Of a DNA stretch of 64,000 nt, positions 34,947 through 44,404 are shown piece by piece. Each line of letters starts with the position of its first letter. Position 1 is the first letter of the stretch. This DNA comes from Calditrichia bacterium. Its GTDB lineage: Bacteria; Calditrichota; Calditrichia; RBG-13-44-9; J075. Made by a program: the position numbers and the translations under genes. The stretch covers positions 1-64,000 of the forward strand of contig JANQRS010000015.1 in assembly GCA_028284445.1 (NCBI GenBank), given 5' to 3'. The notes beneath the pieces were generated by a model. That model was given only the letters and a program-made list of their open reading frames with translations. It had not been told where the DNA came from and did not search any database.

Positions 34947-37658
34947 TTACTTGCTAAACAGCATTTTCTTAACAAGTCGTTGGTTTGCTGTCTCCAAAGA
35001 GTAGAAATATATCCCGGTAGACACAGCCTGGCCTGCGTTTCCGGTGCCATCCCACTGGAAGGAATGGGTGCCGGCAGCAATCTGCCCTTCATAGAGCGTT
35101 TTGACGGGCTGTCCGAGAATATTGTAGACCGTAAGCTTCACTTCACCTGCTTCCGGCAAACCAATTTTAATGGTGGTGCTGGGGTTAAACGGATTCGGGT
35201 AGTTGTCTTCCAAGAGCAGCGTTTCCGGAAGTACCGCCGCACCGTCTTCATCCTCGATGGACGTCACAGCCATATTGAGGTTAAAATCGACCATCATTGT
35301 CGGGCTGCTCAGGGCATAGGATACATCAGTGGTTGCACTCATCCATTCGAGCTTCGATGCCTGAACTGTGTAGTCTCCGGTATTCATTCCCGGAATCGAA
35401 TAGCTACCCATTGCATCCGTAAAATCGTAGCCGACAACGTCGCCATTGCTATTTTGGATTGTCAGCAAGACACCTGAAATACCAGTGCCGGTCTGATCCT
35501 TTACGCTACCGACGATATTGCCTCGGGTGGTATCCGGATCAAAAGGCGTCAGGAAAGCAGTCGCATTTGTGCCGGCCGGTCCCGGAATAATCGGGGTGGC
35601 ATCCTCCCACAACCAAACGTTATCGAAAAATTCCGGGACATAGCCATTGGCAGCAAAGAGAACCACATGTGGTTCATTTGACAGCCCACCAAGCTCATAA
35701 TCTCCCTGAGCGCCGCTAAAGGCAAACGCGATTTGTCCGGTATTCAGGTTCGAACCGACCACAAAGGCCCCACTAATCGGTGCACCGCTGACTTCATCCA
35801 GCACCTGCCCGGCAATTGAAGAACTACCACCGCCGGTACCTTCGGCGCTGAGGGTGAAGTCGATATCCGGCATCACGCCACCGGCATAGACCGGAATCGG
35901 ATCAGCTTCATACATCGAGGCTTTTTCGAACCAGAACTCTGCATCGTAGCCTTCTTTCTCAGCCATGGCGACATACAGATTAAAAGGATAGAGCACTTCA
36001 TCAATGAGAATTGTGTAGTTACCCTGGGCATCGGTGTTGGCCGTATAAATTAAAGAGTCCATCACGCCAAAGACGTTCTCAAATGAACGGAGCGTTACCA
36101 GGGCATCGCTCAGCGGGTTGCCATTATCATCGCTGACGTTGCCACTTAATTCAAAACTTCCCGGAAAAGAGTCCGGCACACCAAAGTTGATGCCGGTAAT
36201 GCTGTCGCCTTCGGCCACGGAAATTTGTGTGGCTTCCGCGATCGAGAGCACGTCGTCGTAATATTCGACGTATGCATAATAAGTTTGCGGATCGTAATAG
36301 TGGATAGAGACCACGTAGTCACCGGGTGGCACAATACCATAGTAGAAACCAGTGGAGTCACTATAGGTGTAATTGCCCCAGATCGACACGTCGTCACCGA
36401 TGAACTCAACAAAGACACCGGGAACCGGATTGCCGGTTGCGTCGAAGGTGATTTGACCGGTAATCACACCGCCGTCTTCAATCGGCCCGCGCACCATGGC
36501 GAAGTCAAAGAACTGATGAGAGTTTTCGCTAACAACGATGTCTTCAATCGTCTGCGATTGAAACCCAAGCGCTTCACAGGTGATGTCATAGGTGCCGGGA
36601 GGCACGTTATTGAAGAAGAAAATACCACCGGGCAAGGTTTGAGCAGAAATAAGAATGGCCACGCCGCTGGAATCCAGCTCGCCTTCCAGGGTAAGGGTTG
36701 CATTTTCGATAGGAATACCAATGACCGCATCAAATACAATACCTTCAACACTAGCTGTGCCGCCACCATTGCCACTATCAGGACTCAGAACAAAATTAAC
36801 TTCTGTCGAGTCAAAAACGGAAACACCGAAGAGCGTTTCGGTCGTAAACCCTGGCGCCTCACAAATAACCATATAAGTGCTGCCGACCATATTTTCGATA
36901 ATGTAAGTGCCGTTGTTGTCGCTTTGGGTGATGTAAAGGAGCGAATCGGTACCGGTCGGTGTATTGCCAAAAGCGAGGATCGTTGCCCCGGCAATACCAG
37001 TTCCATCAGTCGAGCTAACGTTGCCAAACAGAGCAGCATCGCCTTGACTGAGAGAGTCGGGAGACAGTTGAATATCAAAATTCACCGGTGCGCCACTGAC
37101 GATATCGACGGGCACATCAGCGTAGAATGGGAAATACCCCTGGGCAAATGCCTCAATTGTATAGGGACCATCTATAATGCCGTTCAGAGAATAGAAACCG
37201 CCGGAATCGCTAAGCGCACTATAAAAGCCCGGACCATATAAATTGACGGAGACAAAGGGAATCAGCTCTCCGGTCGCGGCGTCAATCGTATTACCGGAAA
37301 TTTCCCCATCACCACTTGGCTCGGGAGTGAGTTGAATATTGAAGGTGTTTTGAGAATTAGCCGACACCGAAATCGTATCGCCAATTGATGGTAGATACCC
37401 CGGTGCGTCCACAGCAAAGAAGTAGACGCCGGCAATAACGTTATCAATCCGGTAGCTGCCGTCGCTATTACTTTGCGCGAAATAGAATGCTGAATCTGGG
37501 CCGACGGAAAACGCCGTAATTGTTGCCTCGGCAACGCCTTCACCAGTGGCGCCGTCCGTCACGCTACCGGAAATTGATGCGCTACCCTGCGCCCAGCCAA
37601 ATCCGGCCAGTGCGAGCAGCAGCATTCCTGTTATCATTATTCTGACTCTGACTTGCAT
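34947..37658 (-). CDS. Secreted multi-repeat carboxypeptidase-regulatory-like protein with sorting tail
   Basis: A 903-residue exported protein: signal peptide to about residue 23, eight beta-sandwich repeats of the CarboxypepD_reg/Cna-B type, and a C-terminal type IX-type sorting domain. Repeat starts are recognisable: SISGSVTDGATGEGVAEATI, EISGNTIDAATGELIPFVSV, ALFGNVSSTDGTGIAGATI, SVEGIVFDAVIGIPIENA, VITGQITFDATGNPVPGV, ELSGNVSDDNGNPLSDALV, SIAGQVLDEVSGAPISGAF, NIVGSVKDQTGTGISGVLL. The tail has NYPNPFNPSTTIKIG and GIYFYSLE. GGAGG precedes the ATG. Such proteins are usually surface-anchored or released, with structural or binding roles; no catalytic domain is visible. Confidence 0.88.
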   Translation of the reverse strand: MQVRVRIMITGMLLLALAGFGWAQGSASISGSVTDGATGEGVAEATITAFSVGPDSAFYFAQSNSDGSYRIDNVIAGVYFFAVDAPGYLPSIGDTISVSANSQNTFNIQLTPEPSGDGEISGNTIDAATGELIPFVSVNLYGPGFYSALSDSGGFYSLNGIIDGPYTIEAFAQGYFPFYADVPVDIVSGAPVNFDIQLSPDSLSQGDAALFGNVSSTDGTGIAGATILAFGNTPTGTDSLLYITQSDNNGTYIIENMVGSTYMVICEAPGFTTETLFGVSVFDSTEVNFVLSPDSGNGGGTASVEGIVFDAVIGIPIENATLTLEGELDSSGVAILISAQTLPGGIFFFNNVPPGTYDITCEALGFQSQTIEDIVVSENSHQFFDFAMVRGPIEDGGVITGQITFDATGNPVPGVFVEFIGDDVSIWGNYTYSDSTGFYYGIVPPGDYVVSIHYYDPQTYYAYVEYYDDVLSIAEATQISVAEGDSITGINFGVPDSFPGSFELSGNVSDDNGNPLSDALVTLRSFENVFGVMDSLIYTANTDAQGNYTILIDEVLYPFNLYVAMAEKEGYDAEFWFEKASMYEADPIPVYAGGVMPDIDFTLSAEGTGGGSSSIAGQVLDEVSGAPISGAFVVGSNLNTGQIAFAFSGAQGDYELGGLSNEPHVVLFAANGYVPEFFDNVWLWEDATPIIPGPAGTNATAFLTPFDPDTTRGNIVGSVKDQTGTGISGVLLTIQNSNGDVVGYDFTDAMGSYSIPGMNTGDYTVQASKLEWMSATTDVSYALSSPTMMVDFNLNMAVTSIEDEDGAAVLPETLLLEDNYPNPFNPSTTIKIGLPEAGEVKLTVYNILGQPVKTLYEGQIAAGTHSFQWDGTGNAGQAVSTGIYFYSLETANQRLVKKMLFSK

Positions 37659-38172
37659 GATACCTCCGCTGTTGTCTTTTTGTATGATCGTTTATCCCAG
37701 TAGCTTGCTAAATGTCGCATGAAAATTCGGTCTCACCCCTGTGTCAATATCTCACTTCCATTTTCACCGTCAGTCATTGCGCCTTTTTCAGTCTTTGGTG
37801 ACTTCAGTTACATAGTCATAAACAAATAAGGTGCCAAAGCCCCTGCGAATTTCTCAAAATTCATACTCAGGCTGATATTTCCTACGCAGCTACTTCGAAA
37901 CAGCCTGAATAGACCAGCTTCAAGGGCAAAAAGGGTATTCTTATCCGCCAAGAGCTGACAAATATGGATTGAGCACATATTCAGATTTTCCATGATTAAG
38001 GCGATTTCTGAAGGTGTGCATTGTTTACTACGAATTTTTTTCGTAGTGCCTGCAAATTTTTCGTAGTGGAGAGAAGAGATAGGTGTTGGGTGAGAGATAA
38101 TAGTTGTCAGGTGTTCGAGGCTCGTGTGTGGCTCTGCCACGCATGTTTGAGGAAGTAAATAGGTGATGCCAT
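37659..38172. other. Intergenic region with repeats, no gene seen
   Basis: This 514-base gap holds no convincing gene. It contains a hairpin ACTACGAA/TTCGTAGT (38027-38047) followed by a second copy of TTTTTCGTAGTG, and a GTGGCTCTGCCAC hairpin near 38130. These resemble dispersed non-coding words, not coding sequence. Confidence 0.6.
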
Positions 38173-38994
38173 TCAAAAACGAACTTGTAGCGCCAGGGAA
38201 AGGCCATCCCCACTCTGAACGGAAGGAGAAACTGCCAGGGATGGTTCGTTTCCATTAGTTGGCGACCAGTACAGCAAGTCGACCTGGGCATACAGCCAGA
38301 CGAGGGCAAGGGATGTAAGGACGGTATTTCGAATGCGGTAGGCATCATTGTATTCCTGATAGGCGCCGGAAATAGCCTGCCGATCTGTCGTGGCCAGGTA
38401 GCGACGCTCTTTATCGGCGGTATCCTGCCAGGACCATAGTCCGGCACCAATTAAGGCAGCACTGCTCATTGCCAATAGCCAGCCGCGTTTGCGATGCCCA
38501 TGCTGCAGATGTCCCCATCCGGGCAGAACTGCGGAGCGGATCAGAGCGGAACGGGTTCCCACTCCCCCACGCAGCATTCCCTGCTGTATCCGTGCGAGGC
38601 TGTCTACCGGCGGTTGTTCCTCAAGCGGCGGCGGGTTTTCGGCTTTAAAATTGGTTCGCAATTCATCAAAAAAAGCGACAATTTTAGGCGGATTCTGCAC
38701 CGGGTCCATTTCGTACTGCGGATCCAGTTTTATGATTTCAAGCGATTCAATCAGGCAGGCTTGAATATCATCCAGGGAATAAAAGGCAATGGCCCGCATG
38801 CGGCGAATTTCAATCTCTTCGGCCGGACTCAAAATGAGGTTCTGGGCAAGAATACGATCTGAAGATTGGATCACCTGCTGATACTCAAAGTCACGGAACT
38901 GCCGGGTCAGTGCATCGATGCTCAGTTCGGCGACCTGGCCCAGTAAAATCGGGCACCATAGCAGAACCCCTATGTAGACAGCAATCCTGCTCAT
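38173..38994 (-). CDS. DUF5683-like exported membrane protein
   Basis: A 273-residue protein with a signal peptide (ending LLGQ), a helical N-terminal half resembling one TPR pair (FEYQQVIQSSDRILAQN), and a DUF5683-like module: SALIRSAVLPGWGHLQHGHRKRGWLLA, a second membrane helix and LALVWLYAQVDLLYW. The family is common in Bacteroidetes and relatives and lacks a known function. The start overlaps the Kelch gene stop by four bases (ATGA), so it is translationally coupled and last in the operon that begins with the helicase. Confidence 0.8.
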   Translation of the reverse strand: MSRIAVYIGVLLWCPILLGQVAELSIDALTRQFRDFEYQQVIQSSDRILAQNLILSPAEEIEIRRMRAIAFYSLDDIQACLIESLEIIKLDPQYEMDPVQNPPKIVAFFDELRTNFKAENPPPLEEQPPVDSLARIQQGMLRGGVGTRSALIRSAVLPGWGHLQHGHRKRGWLLAMSSAALIGAGLWSWQDTADKERRYLATTDRQAISGAYQEYNDAYRIRNTVLTSLALVWLYAQVDLLYWSPTNGNEPSLAVSPSVQSGDGLSLALQVRF

Positions 38995-40271
38995 CGGGCA
39001 TAAATCATTTTTTGAGTTTGCTGAAAATTGGCGCCATGCAGAACAGCGAAATAGATGCCGCTGCCAATCTCATTCCCACGGTCGTTGCGGGCATCCCAAT
39101 TGACCTGATGACGCCCCTGGCTGCGCCGCCCGCTAACCAGTTCACGAACCAAACGCCCGTTGACATCATATATGTTCAGGCGGACGTCCGTGGTCACCGG
39201 CAATTCATATTCGATGGTTGTCCCGCCATTAAACGGATTCGGAAAATTGGGGTACAAGCGAAAGTCTTCGATGCGCAGTGGTGGCGGGGATTGCTCTATC
39301 GCAACCGGTGTAATGGCTAGCTCTTCTATCTCATTGATACCCAGCCCAACGGCATCATATCCACCCATGATAATGATGCGGTCCTCATAGGCAACGCCCA
39401 TAAAATTATGGCGGGCAATATTCATAGTCGGCCCCTCGGTCCAGGCGCTATCGGGATCTGCATTGGTGTCATAAATCCACGCGCTGGAGAGCGGTTGGGT
39501 TTCGTTGTATCCACCCATGACGTATATCAACCCATCATCCGTTGCCACGGCAACCCCACCGGCGCGAACGGTCGGCATCGGCGCCAGGTTTTCGAGCTCG
39601 AAAGTCAGTGTATTGAAGCGAGCAGCATCCGCCAATACCCCAAAGCGGGTGCCGCCGAAAATGTAGATATAATCACCGACGGCGGCTACCATTTGATCAA
39701 AGGGTGTATCAAAGGGCTGGAATGTCGAATCGTCCTGGTAGACAATTGTCTGGTTGCCAACATCATAAGCTGCGATATAGCTGATGAAGCTTGAGTCGGT
39801 AGCTATCGTATAGCCGCCGATCATATAGAAGTTGCCGTTGTGTATGAGCCCGCTGGCATTTGAGCGATTAAACTCATTGTTGGTAAGCAATGAATTCGGC
39901 GAGGCATTGGCCGTCAGAATTTCCATTGAAGTAAAAAAACTGAAATCCCCGGTTCCACCGCAGTAGACGATTGTATCACCCAGAAGCCCGCTCATAAAAT
40001 CCGCCCGGGCCGTCAGCATTCCATAGCATGTTAACGAACTGTCAAAAGGGCATTCCCATAGTCCGGTAGCCGGATTGTATTCCTGAATCACGGGCACGCT
40101 GACATTGGCGAACAAAGGACCGACTTTCCCCCCCAGGATCAGCACTTTATCATCACGAACGACGGCTTCGGCCCCGGATACATGTAATTCCATTTCGCCG
40201 TTAATTATCCACGATTCCTGAGCAAAGCTCATTATCGGCAATAGAAAAAATAGAATATAAAAGATCCGCAT
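38991..40271 (-). CDS. Secreted Kelch-repeat protein with type IX-type sorting tail
   Basis: A 426-residue exported protein. After the signal peptide (ending SFAQ), about six Kelch-type blades follow (LIHNGNFYMIGGY, VAAVGDYIYIFGGT, VATDDGLIYVMGGYNETQP, VAYEDRIIIMGGY), giving a likely six-bladed propeller. From about 340 a sorting domain follows: LYPNFPNPFNGGTTIEYELP, then GIYFAVLHG. The start at 40271 has AGGA upstream and sits at a proper signal peptide. It is co-oriented with the kinase/sigma-54 genes and 72 bases downstream of them. Role unknown; propellers usually bind proteins or glycans. Confidence 0.87.
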   Translation of the reverse strand: MRIFYILFFLLPIMSFAQESWIINGEMELHVSGAEAVVRDDKVLILGGKVGPLFANVSVPVIQEYNPATGLWECPFDSSLTCYGMLTARADFMSGLLGDTIVYCGGTGDFSFFTSMEILTANASPNSLLTNNEFNRSNASGLIHNGNFYMIGGYTIATDSSFISYIAAYDVGNQTIVYQDDSTFQPFDTPFDQMVAAVGDYIYIFGGTRFGVLADAARFNTLTFELENLAPMPTVRAGGVAVATDDGLIYVMGGYNETQPLSSAWIYDTNADPDSAWTEGPTMNIARHNFMGVAYEDRIIIMGGYDAVGLGINEIEELAITPVAIEQSPPPLRIEDFRLYPNFPNPFNGGTTIEYELPVTTDVRLNIYDVNGRLVRELVSGRRSQGRHQVNWDARNDRGNEIGSGIYFAVLHGANFQQTQKMIYAR

Positions 40272-40343
40272 ACAATATCCTGTTCCCATAATTGGTCATC
40301 ATTCAAGCTTGATGAGGCAAATACCATACCGACTTCATTCGTA

Positions 40344-41879
40344 TCACTGTAATACGGCCTTCACCTTCAGAGTATCCCGCTGACGGATTGTGACTTCACG
40401 GCGATCTATCGGCAATCCCGGGTTCTTTAGTTCGAGTTGATAAGTGCCGGGACTCAGCATAATGAGCTCACGGAGTGGTGTTTGACCGTAATTGACCCCA
40501 TCCAGGTAGACATTCGCCCAGGGGTGGACTTTGCAATCGAGGTAACCAAAAAGCGTATCCAGCGCGAAGGCGAAGGCTGCGGTTTCTCCAGCAGCAATTG
40601 CCAGGGTGGTATTATACGGCGGATAATCATCATGAAGAATTTCGAGACGATGGCTTCCAGGGGTCACCTCGAGCGGCGCTTGCCTGTTTTGGGTCGTCAC
40701 ATCGCGGGAGTTAAGGCGTATTCGCGCAGGTGGACGTGTCTCGATGGAGAGACTGGCCAGTTTGTTTTCCACAAGCGGCTGCGCTATTTTCGCTTCGCCT
40801 AAAGAGGCTCGCTGTTCGTCCTCCGCTAATGCCACTTGCGAATTCATGGCGCTATCCTGTTCCGTGGAGGCCGTATCCGTTAACGGTATCATTTCTTCTG
40901 TGGTTTCCGGGGCCTCTTGGGCCAGGACAACCTCAGCTGTCGGCTCCGGTGACGACTGGAAGGCATAGAAAGCCACCGTCAGCAGCGACACCAACAATCC
41001 AACAGCGACGATTAGCATAACAGGATTTAGCCGGGATTTCTGCGGCTCCGGCTGCGGAATGGCAACATCCGCCAAGTATTTGCTGCAAATGGCCGCTGCT
41101 GACTCCGGACGATCGGCCGCATTTTTCTGCAGCAGCACCTGAAGCATCTCAGGCAGTGGTGCCGGCAGGTCCTCAGTTGCGGCAGTAACCATTTTCGGAC
41201 TTACGCGAAGGATTTTATTAAGAGTGTCCCCGATATCCTTGCCGGAAAAGAGCATTTTTCCGGTAAAAAGTTCATAGATGACCAGGCCACTGGAAAAAAG
41301 ATCACTCTGGCGTGTAAGTGCCTGACCCTGGATTTGTTCCGGGGCCATATAGCCGGGCGTTCCGACTATCGCATTTCCCTGGGTCACTTTCTCTTCGTCG
41401 CTGACAATTGCCAGCCCGAAGTCAGCAATTTTGAGCAATCCTTCTTCATTGACCAGGATATTGGCCGGCTTAATATCGCGATGAATAATCTGATGCTGAT
41501 GGGCGTATTCAAGTCCAGCCAGAAGTTGAGCAGCGAGCGAAAACCGCTGATCGGTATCAAAGTTGGTGCTTTTTAGTTGCTTGCGTAGAGAACGCGCGGG
41601 AAAATATTCGAATGAAATAAAAAGCAAACTGCCGACAGTGCCAAAGTCAAGCACCCTGATGAGGTTCGGATGAGACAATCCACTGAGAATCTTGGCCTCG
41701 CGGCGGAAGCGCTTCAATACCGTTTCATCATCCAAAGCAGCGGTATCAAGCGTCTTGAGCACTACTTCCTTATTTGAATCGAGCTGACGGGCCCGATAAA
41801 CAGCAGTAAATTCATCCTTCTTGAGGCAGCTCTGAATCGAAAAACGAGCGGATAGTTGATGATTTTCCGGAATGGTCAT
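40344..41879 (-). CDS. Membrane serine/threonine protein kinase with PEGA domains
   Basis: A 511-residue Hanks-type kinase. The catalytic domain covers about 12-270, with Lys in EVVLKTLD, HRDIKPANILVNE, ADFGLA and GTPGYMAPEQ. A transmembrane helix at about 287-307 (LNPVMLIVAVGLLVSLLTVAFYA, split here) separates it from an outer part with two PEGA-like domains (LSIETRPPARIRLNSRD and VHPWANVYLDGVNYGQTP). PEGA domains are thought to bind surface layers or sugars. It starts two bases after the sigma-54 activator ends, so the two are co-translated and may signal to each other. Confidence 0.93.
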   Translation of the reverse strand: MTIPENHQLSARFSIQSCLKKDEFTAVYRARQLDSNKEVVLKTLDTAALDDETVLKRFRREAKILSGLSHPNLIRVLDFGTVGSLLFISFEYFPARSLRKQLKSTNFDTDQRFSLAAQLLAGLEYAHQHQIIHRDIKPANILVNEEGLLKIADFGLAIVSDEEKVTQGNAIVGTPGYMAPEQIQGQALTRQSDLFSSGLVIYELFTGKMLFSGKDIGDTLNKILRVSPKMVTAATEDLPAPLPEMLQVLLQKNAADRPESAAAICSKYLADVAIPQPEPQKSRLNPVMLIVAVGLLVSLLTVAFYAFQSSPEPTAEVVLAQEAPETTEEMIPLTDTASTEQDSAMNSQVALAEDEQRASLGEAKIAQPLVENKLASLSIETRPPARIRLNSRDVTTQNRQAPLEVTPGSHRLEILHDDYPPYNTTLAIAAGETAAFAFALDTLFGYLDCKVHPWANVYLDGVNYGQTPLRELIMLSPGTYQLELKNPGLPIDRREVTIRQRDTLKVKAVLQ

Positions 41880-41881
41880 GT

Positions 41882-43390
41882 CTATCCGTCCACTGCCTCC
41901 GAGTCATCAATTTCTTTCAATTTCAGCTGCACCCAACGCACGCTGACTCCTAAAGACTCTGCAGTGCGCGTGCGATTACCGTCAAACTTCTTTAGGCGCT
42001 CGAGCAAGAGTTTTCGCTCAAACTCCTTTAAGGTTCCCTGGAAACGCCGCGGAGAATTTGGATCTCCATCTTCCAGAATAATATGATCTGCACTGATCAT
42101 CTCTTCGCCGGCAAGGATCAGGGCCCGCTGAATAATGTTCTCCAATTGACGCACGTTTCCCGGCCAGGAATATGCCTGCAGCTTCTTTAGGGCATCTTTA
42201 CCCAGCTGCACTTTTGTATCACTATACTTATCGAGAAAGTGATCTGCGAGGAGCGCCACATCTCCGTCGCGGTCACGAAGCGGCGGGATGCGCACCGGAA
42301 AAACGTTCAGGCGATAAAATAGATCTTCCCGGAACTCACCATTCTTGGCAAGTTCCTGCAAATCCTTATTCGTGGCAGCAACAATGCGCACATTCACCTT
42401 CTTTACCTTTGTATCCCCCAACCGAATAATTTCCTGATTCTGCAAAACACGCAGCAGCTTCGCCTGCAAGGACATAGGAATATCGGCAATCTCATCCAGA
42501 AAGAATGTCCCATTGTCGGCTACTTCAAACAGCCCTTTCTTGTCGGAAGTTGCCCCGGAGAAGGCGCCTTTTCGATAGCCAAAGAGTTCGCTTTCCAGCA
42601 AGGTTTCCGGAATCGAGCCGCAGAATTGAGCCAGATACGGTTTACCGGCGCGGGGACTGAGGTCATGAATTGCCCGGGCAACCAGATCCTTCCCGGTGCC
42701 GCTTTCTCCCAGTAGCAATACCGTTGCGCCCGATTTGGCAACCCGCTCAATCGTCGAAGCCAGCTTGTGCATCACGGTACTTTCGCCAACCAGGTTCGGC
42801 AAGGAGGCACGGGCAGTCAGTTGATTACGGAGCATGGCATTTTCGGCCTCCAGCGCCTCAAAACGTAAAATCTTATCAAGAGCCAAAGACACTAAATTGG
42901 CAAAAAAGTCGAGGAAAGTGAGGTTCTCTTCCGTAAATTCCTTACGATCCATTTGACTATCAACGAGGATCACTCCCCAGATCTCTTCATCGCTAAAAAT
43001 CGGCACACCAATAACCGACTTAATTTGATGAATGACCACGCTTTCAAACTGCGTCAGCTTCGGATCGCTTTGGACATCATGGTAAAGGCAGGGCTTGCCG
43101 TCGGCGATTACCTGCTCAAGAATCCCGGAGGAGAAGGCAGACAGATCGTTGAGTTTTTCTCGCTTGACGTTACGGGCGGCGACAATGTGGAAGCCATTTT
43201 CCCGGGCATCGTGCCGGACGACCAGCCCGCGCTCAGCATTCACCACTTCCACCACCAGTTGAAGCACTTCATCGAGCAGGGCATCCTGATATACCGCGCG
43301 ATTCAACAAGCGGGTTATGCGGTGCAAAATCGCCAGCTGACGATCATCAAATTCACCGAGCTGGCTTAATTTGGTAGGGGCATCGGACAT
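41882..43390 (-). CDS. GAF-domain sigma-54-dependent activator
   Basis: A 502-residue enhancer-binding protein of FhlA/NorR-like layout: GAF sensor (about 25-180), AAA+ domain (about 195-430) and Fis helix-turn-helix at the end (RTRTAESLGVSVRWVQLKLK). The AAA+ part has GESGTGKDLVARAIH (Walker A), FFLDEIAD (Walker B) and GAFSGA in place of the usual GAFTGA loop that contacts sigma-54. Ser for Thr occurs in some active members. It has no receiver domain, so it answers a small molecule or the Ser/Thr kinase encoded next. The lipoprotein gene upstream is in the same operon. Confidence 0.92.
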   Translation of the reverse strand: MSDAPTKLSQLGEFDDRQLAILHRITRLLNRAVYQDALLDEVLQLVVEVVNAERGLVVRHDARENGFHIVAARNVKREKLNDLSAFSSGILEQVIADGKPCLYHDVQSDPKLTQFESVVIHQIKSVIGVPIFSDEEIWGVILVDSQMDRKEFTEENLTFLDFFANLVSLALDKILRFEALEAENAMLRNQLTARASLPNLVGESTVMHKLASTIERVAKSGATVLLLGESGTGKDLVARAIHDLSPRAGKPYLAQFCGSIPETLLESELFGYRKGAFSGATSDKKGLFEVADNGTFFLDEIADIPMSLQAKLLRVLQNQEIIRLGDTKVKKVNVRIVAATNKDLQELAKNGEFREDLFYRLNVFPVRIPPLRDRDGDVALLADHFLDKYSDTKVQLGKDALKKLQAYSWPGNVRQLENIIQRALILAGEEMISADHIILEDGDPNSPRRFQGTLKEFERKLLLERLKKFDGNRTRTAESLGVSVRWVQLKLKEIDDSEAVDG

Positions 43391-43432
43391 GGTGCTGCTT
43401 TCACATGTAGTAGGATTCTGAACTAGATACTG

Positions 43433-44401
43433 CTATTGGACCTGGAATGAGCCGGCGCGGGAGCGCGCGCGATTACCGAATTCGTCAATCACCCAAACCG
43501 TCCAGAAGTAGTTCCCGGGCTCAATCACCTCAGCAATTTCAAAATTATTGAGGCTGGCATCGATGTCTTTATATTCCCGGTACAATTCCGGGAGATCTTC
43601 GGGAATATCCTCCAGCAGTTGGATTTCATAGCTGAAGGGAAAGCCGGGATCGAATCGCTGCCAGCTCAAAGTTGGCGTGCTATTCACTATTTGGCTATTG
43701 ACCGGCTCAATGAGCAATACTTCTTCCTTGATTACCCGGGCAATTTGTGACGTACCGGCGGTATTCTTGCGACCGCTCTTGTCCGTAACGGTGAGTAGGA
43801 AATCATAGCCAACCACTTCTTCATTACCGAGGCCTTCATCCGCCGGGTCAAAATCGATTTCGTACAGCTGTTGATCGACATTGAATTTCAGATCGCCGCT
43901 GACATCAAATTGGGGTATAGCCCACGACACGCTTTCAATATCAGCATCGGGATCGCTAACAACTGCCCGAATCGAAAACTCAAATTCCTGTATAAAGGGA
44001 AACTTATTAACCACAACGCTATAGACGCTGAGTGCATCGAGAGCCGGCTCTGCGTTCATGAACATTTCCAAAACCGCTTCTTTACGATTTTGCCAGGCAA
44101 TCTGCAAGGAATCGCGATGGTATCCCTCTTTCTCAAAGAAGATCCAGCCGTCTTTTGGCTGAAGAAAATCAATCAGGAAATCGCCATTGACATCGCTACG
44201 AACAGCTAAATCGTCGTTTTGCCAAAAGATCTCAACATCCGCCAGGTCCTGCCGCGGGACACTTACCGACTGCACATTGCCGGAAAGGCGCACCAGGTCG
44301 CTATCCGGATTCTCCGGGTCAAGCGGATTATTATGCGGCGCTGAGCACGATATGGCAAATGCCAGCACGGGCAGCAGGATGTATGTTGATAGTTTTTTCA
44401 T
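43433..44401 (-). CDS. Lipoprotein with beta-sandwich domains
   Basis: A 322-residue lipoprotein (lipobox AISC) beginning CSAPHNNPLDPENPDSD, a motif common to envelope lipoproteins of this bacterial group. It contains a carboxypeptidase-regulatory-like sandwich (LSGNVQSVSVPRQDLADVEI), an Ig-like region near 120-200 and a fibronectin-III-like end (PTLSWQRFDPGFPFSYEIQL, YFWTVWVIDEFGNRARS). No catalytic site is evident. It lies four bases after the helicase stop and upstream of the sigma-54 activator, inside one operon. A role as surface sensor or partner of the kinase is possible but unproven. Confidence 0.75.
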   Translation of the reverse strand: MKKLSTYILLPVLAFAISCSAPHNNPLDPENPDSDLVRLSGNVQSVSVPRQDLADVEIFWQNDDLAVRSDVNGDFLIDFLQPKDGWIFFEKEGYHRDSLQIAWQNRKEAVLEMFMNAEPALDALSVYSVVVNKFPFIQEFEFSIRAVVSDPDADIESVSWAIPQFDVSGDLKFNVDQQLYEIDFDPADEGLGNEEVVGYDFLLTVTDKSGRKNTAGTSQIARVIKEEVLLIEPVNSQIVNSTPTLSWQRFDPGFPFSYEIQLLEDIPEDLPELYREYKDIDASLNNFEIAEVIEPGNYFWTVWVIDEFGNRARSRAGSFQVQ

Positions 44402-44404
44402 TTT

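Noticed and set aside
36225..37241. Plus-strand frame of 338 codons
   Set aside because: Antisense to the repeat protein with eight recognisable domains; no signals of its own.
37808..38176. Minus-strand frame of 122 codons, overlapping the DUF5683 stop by four bases
   Set aside because: The overlap is tempting, but it starts at TTG and reads through dispersed non-coding words (CACTACGAAAAA, GTGGCAGAGCCAC), and I recognise no fold.
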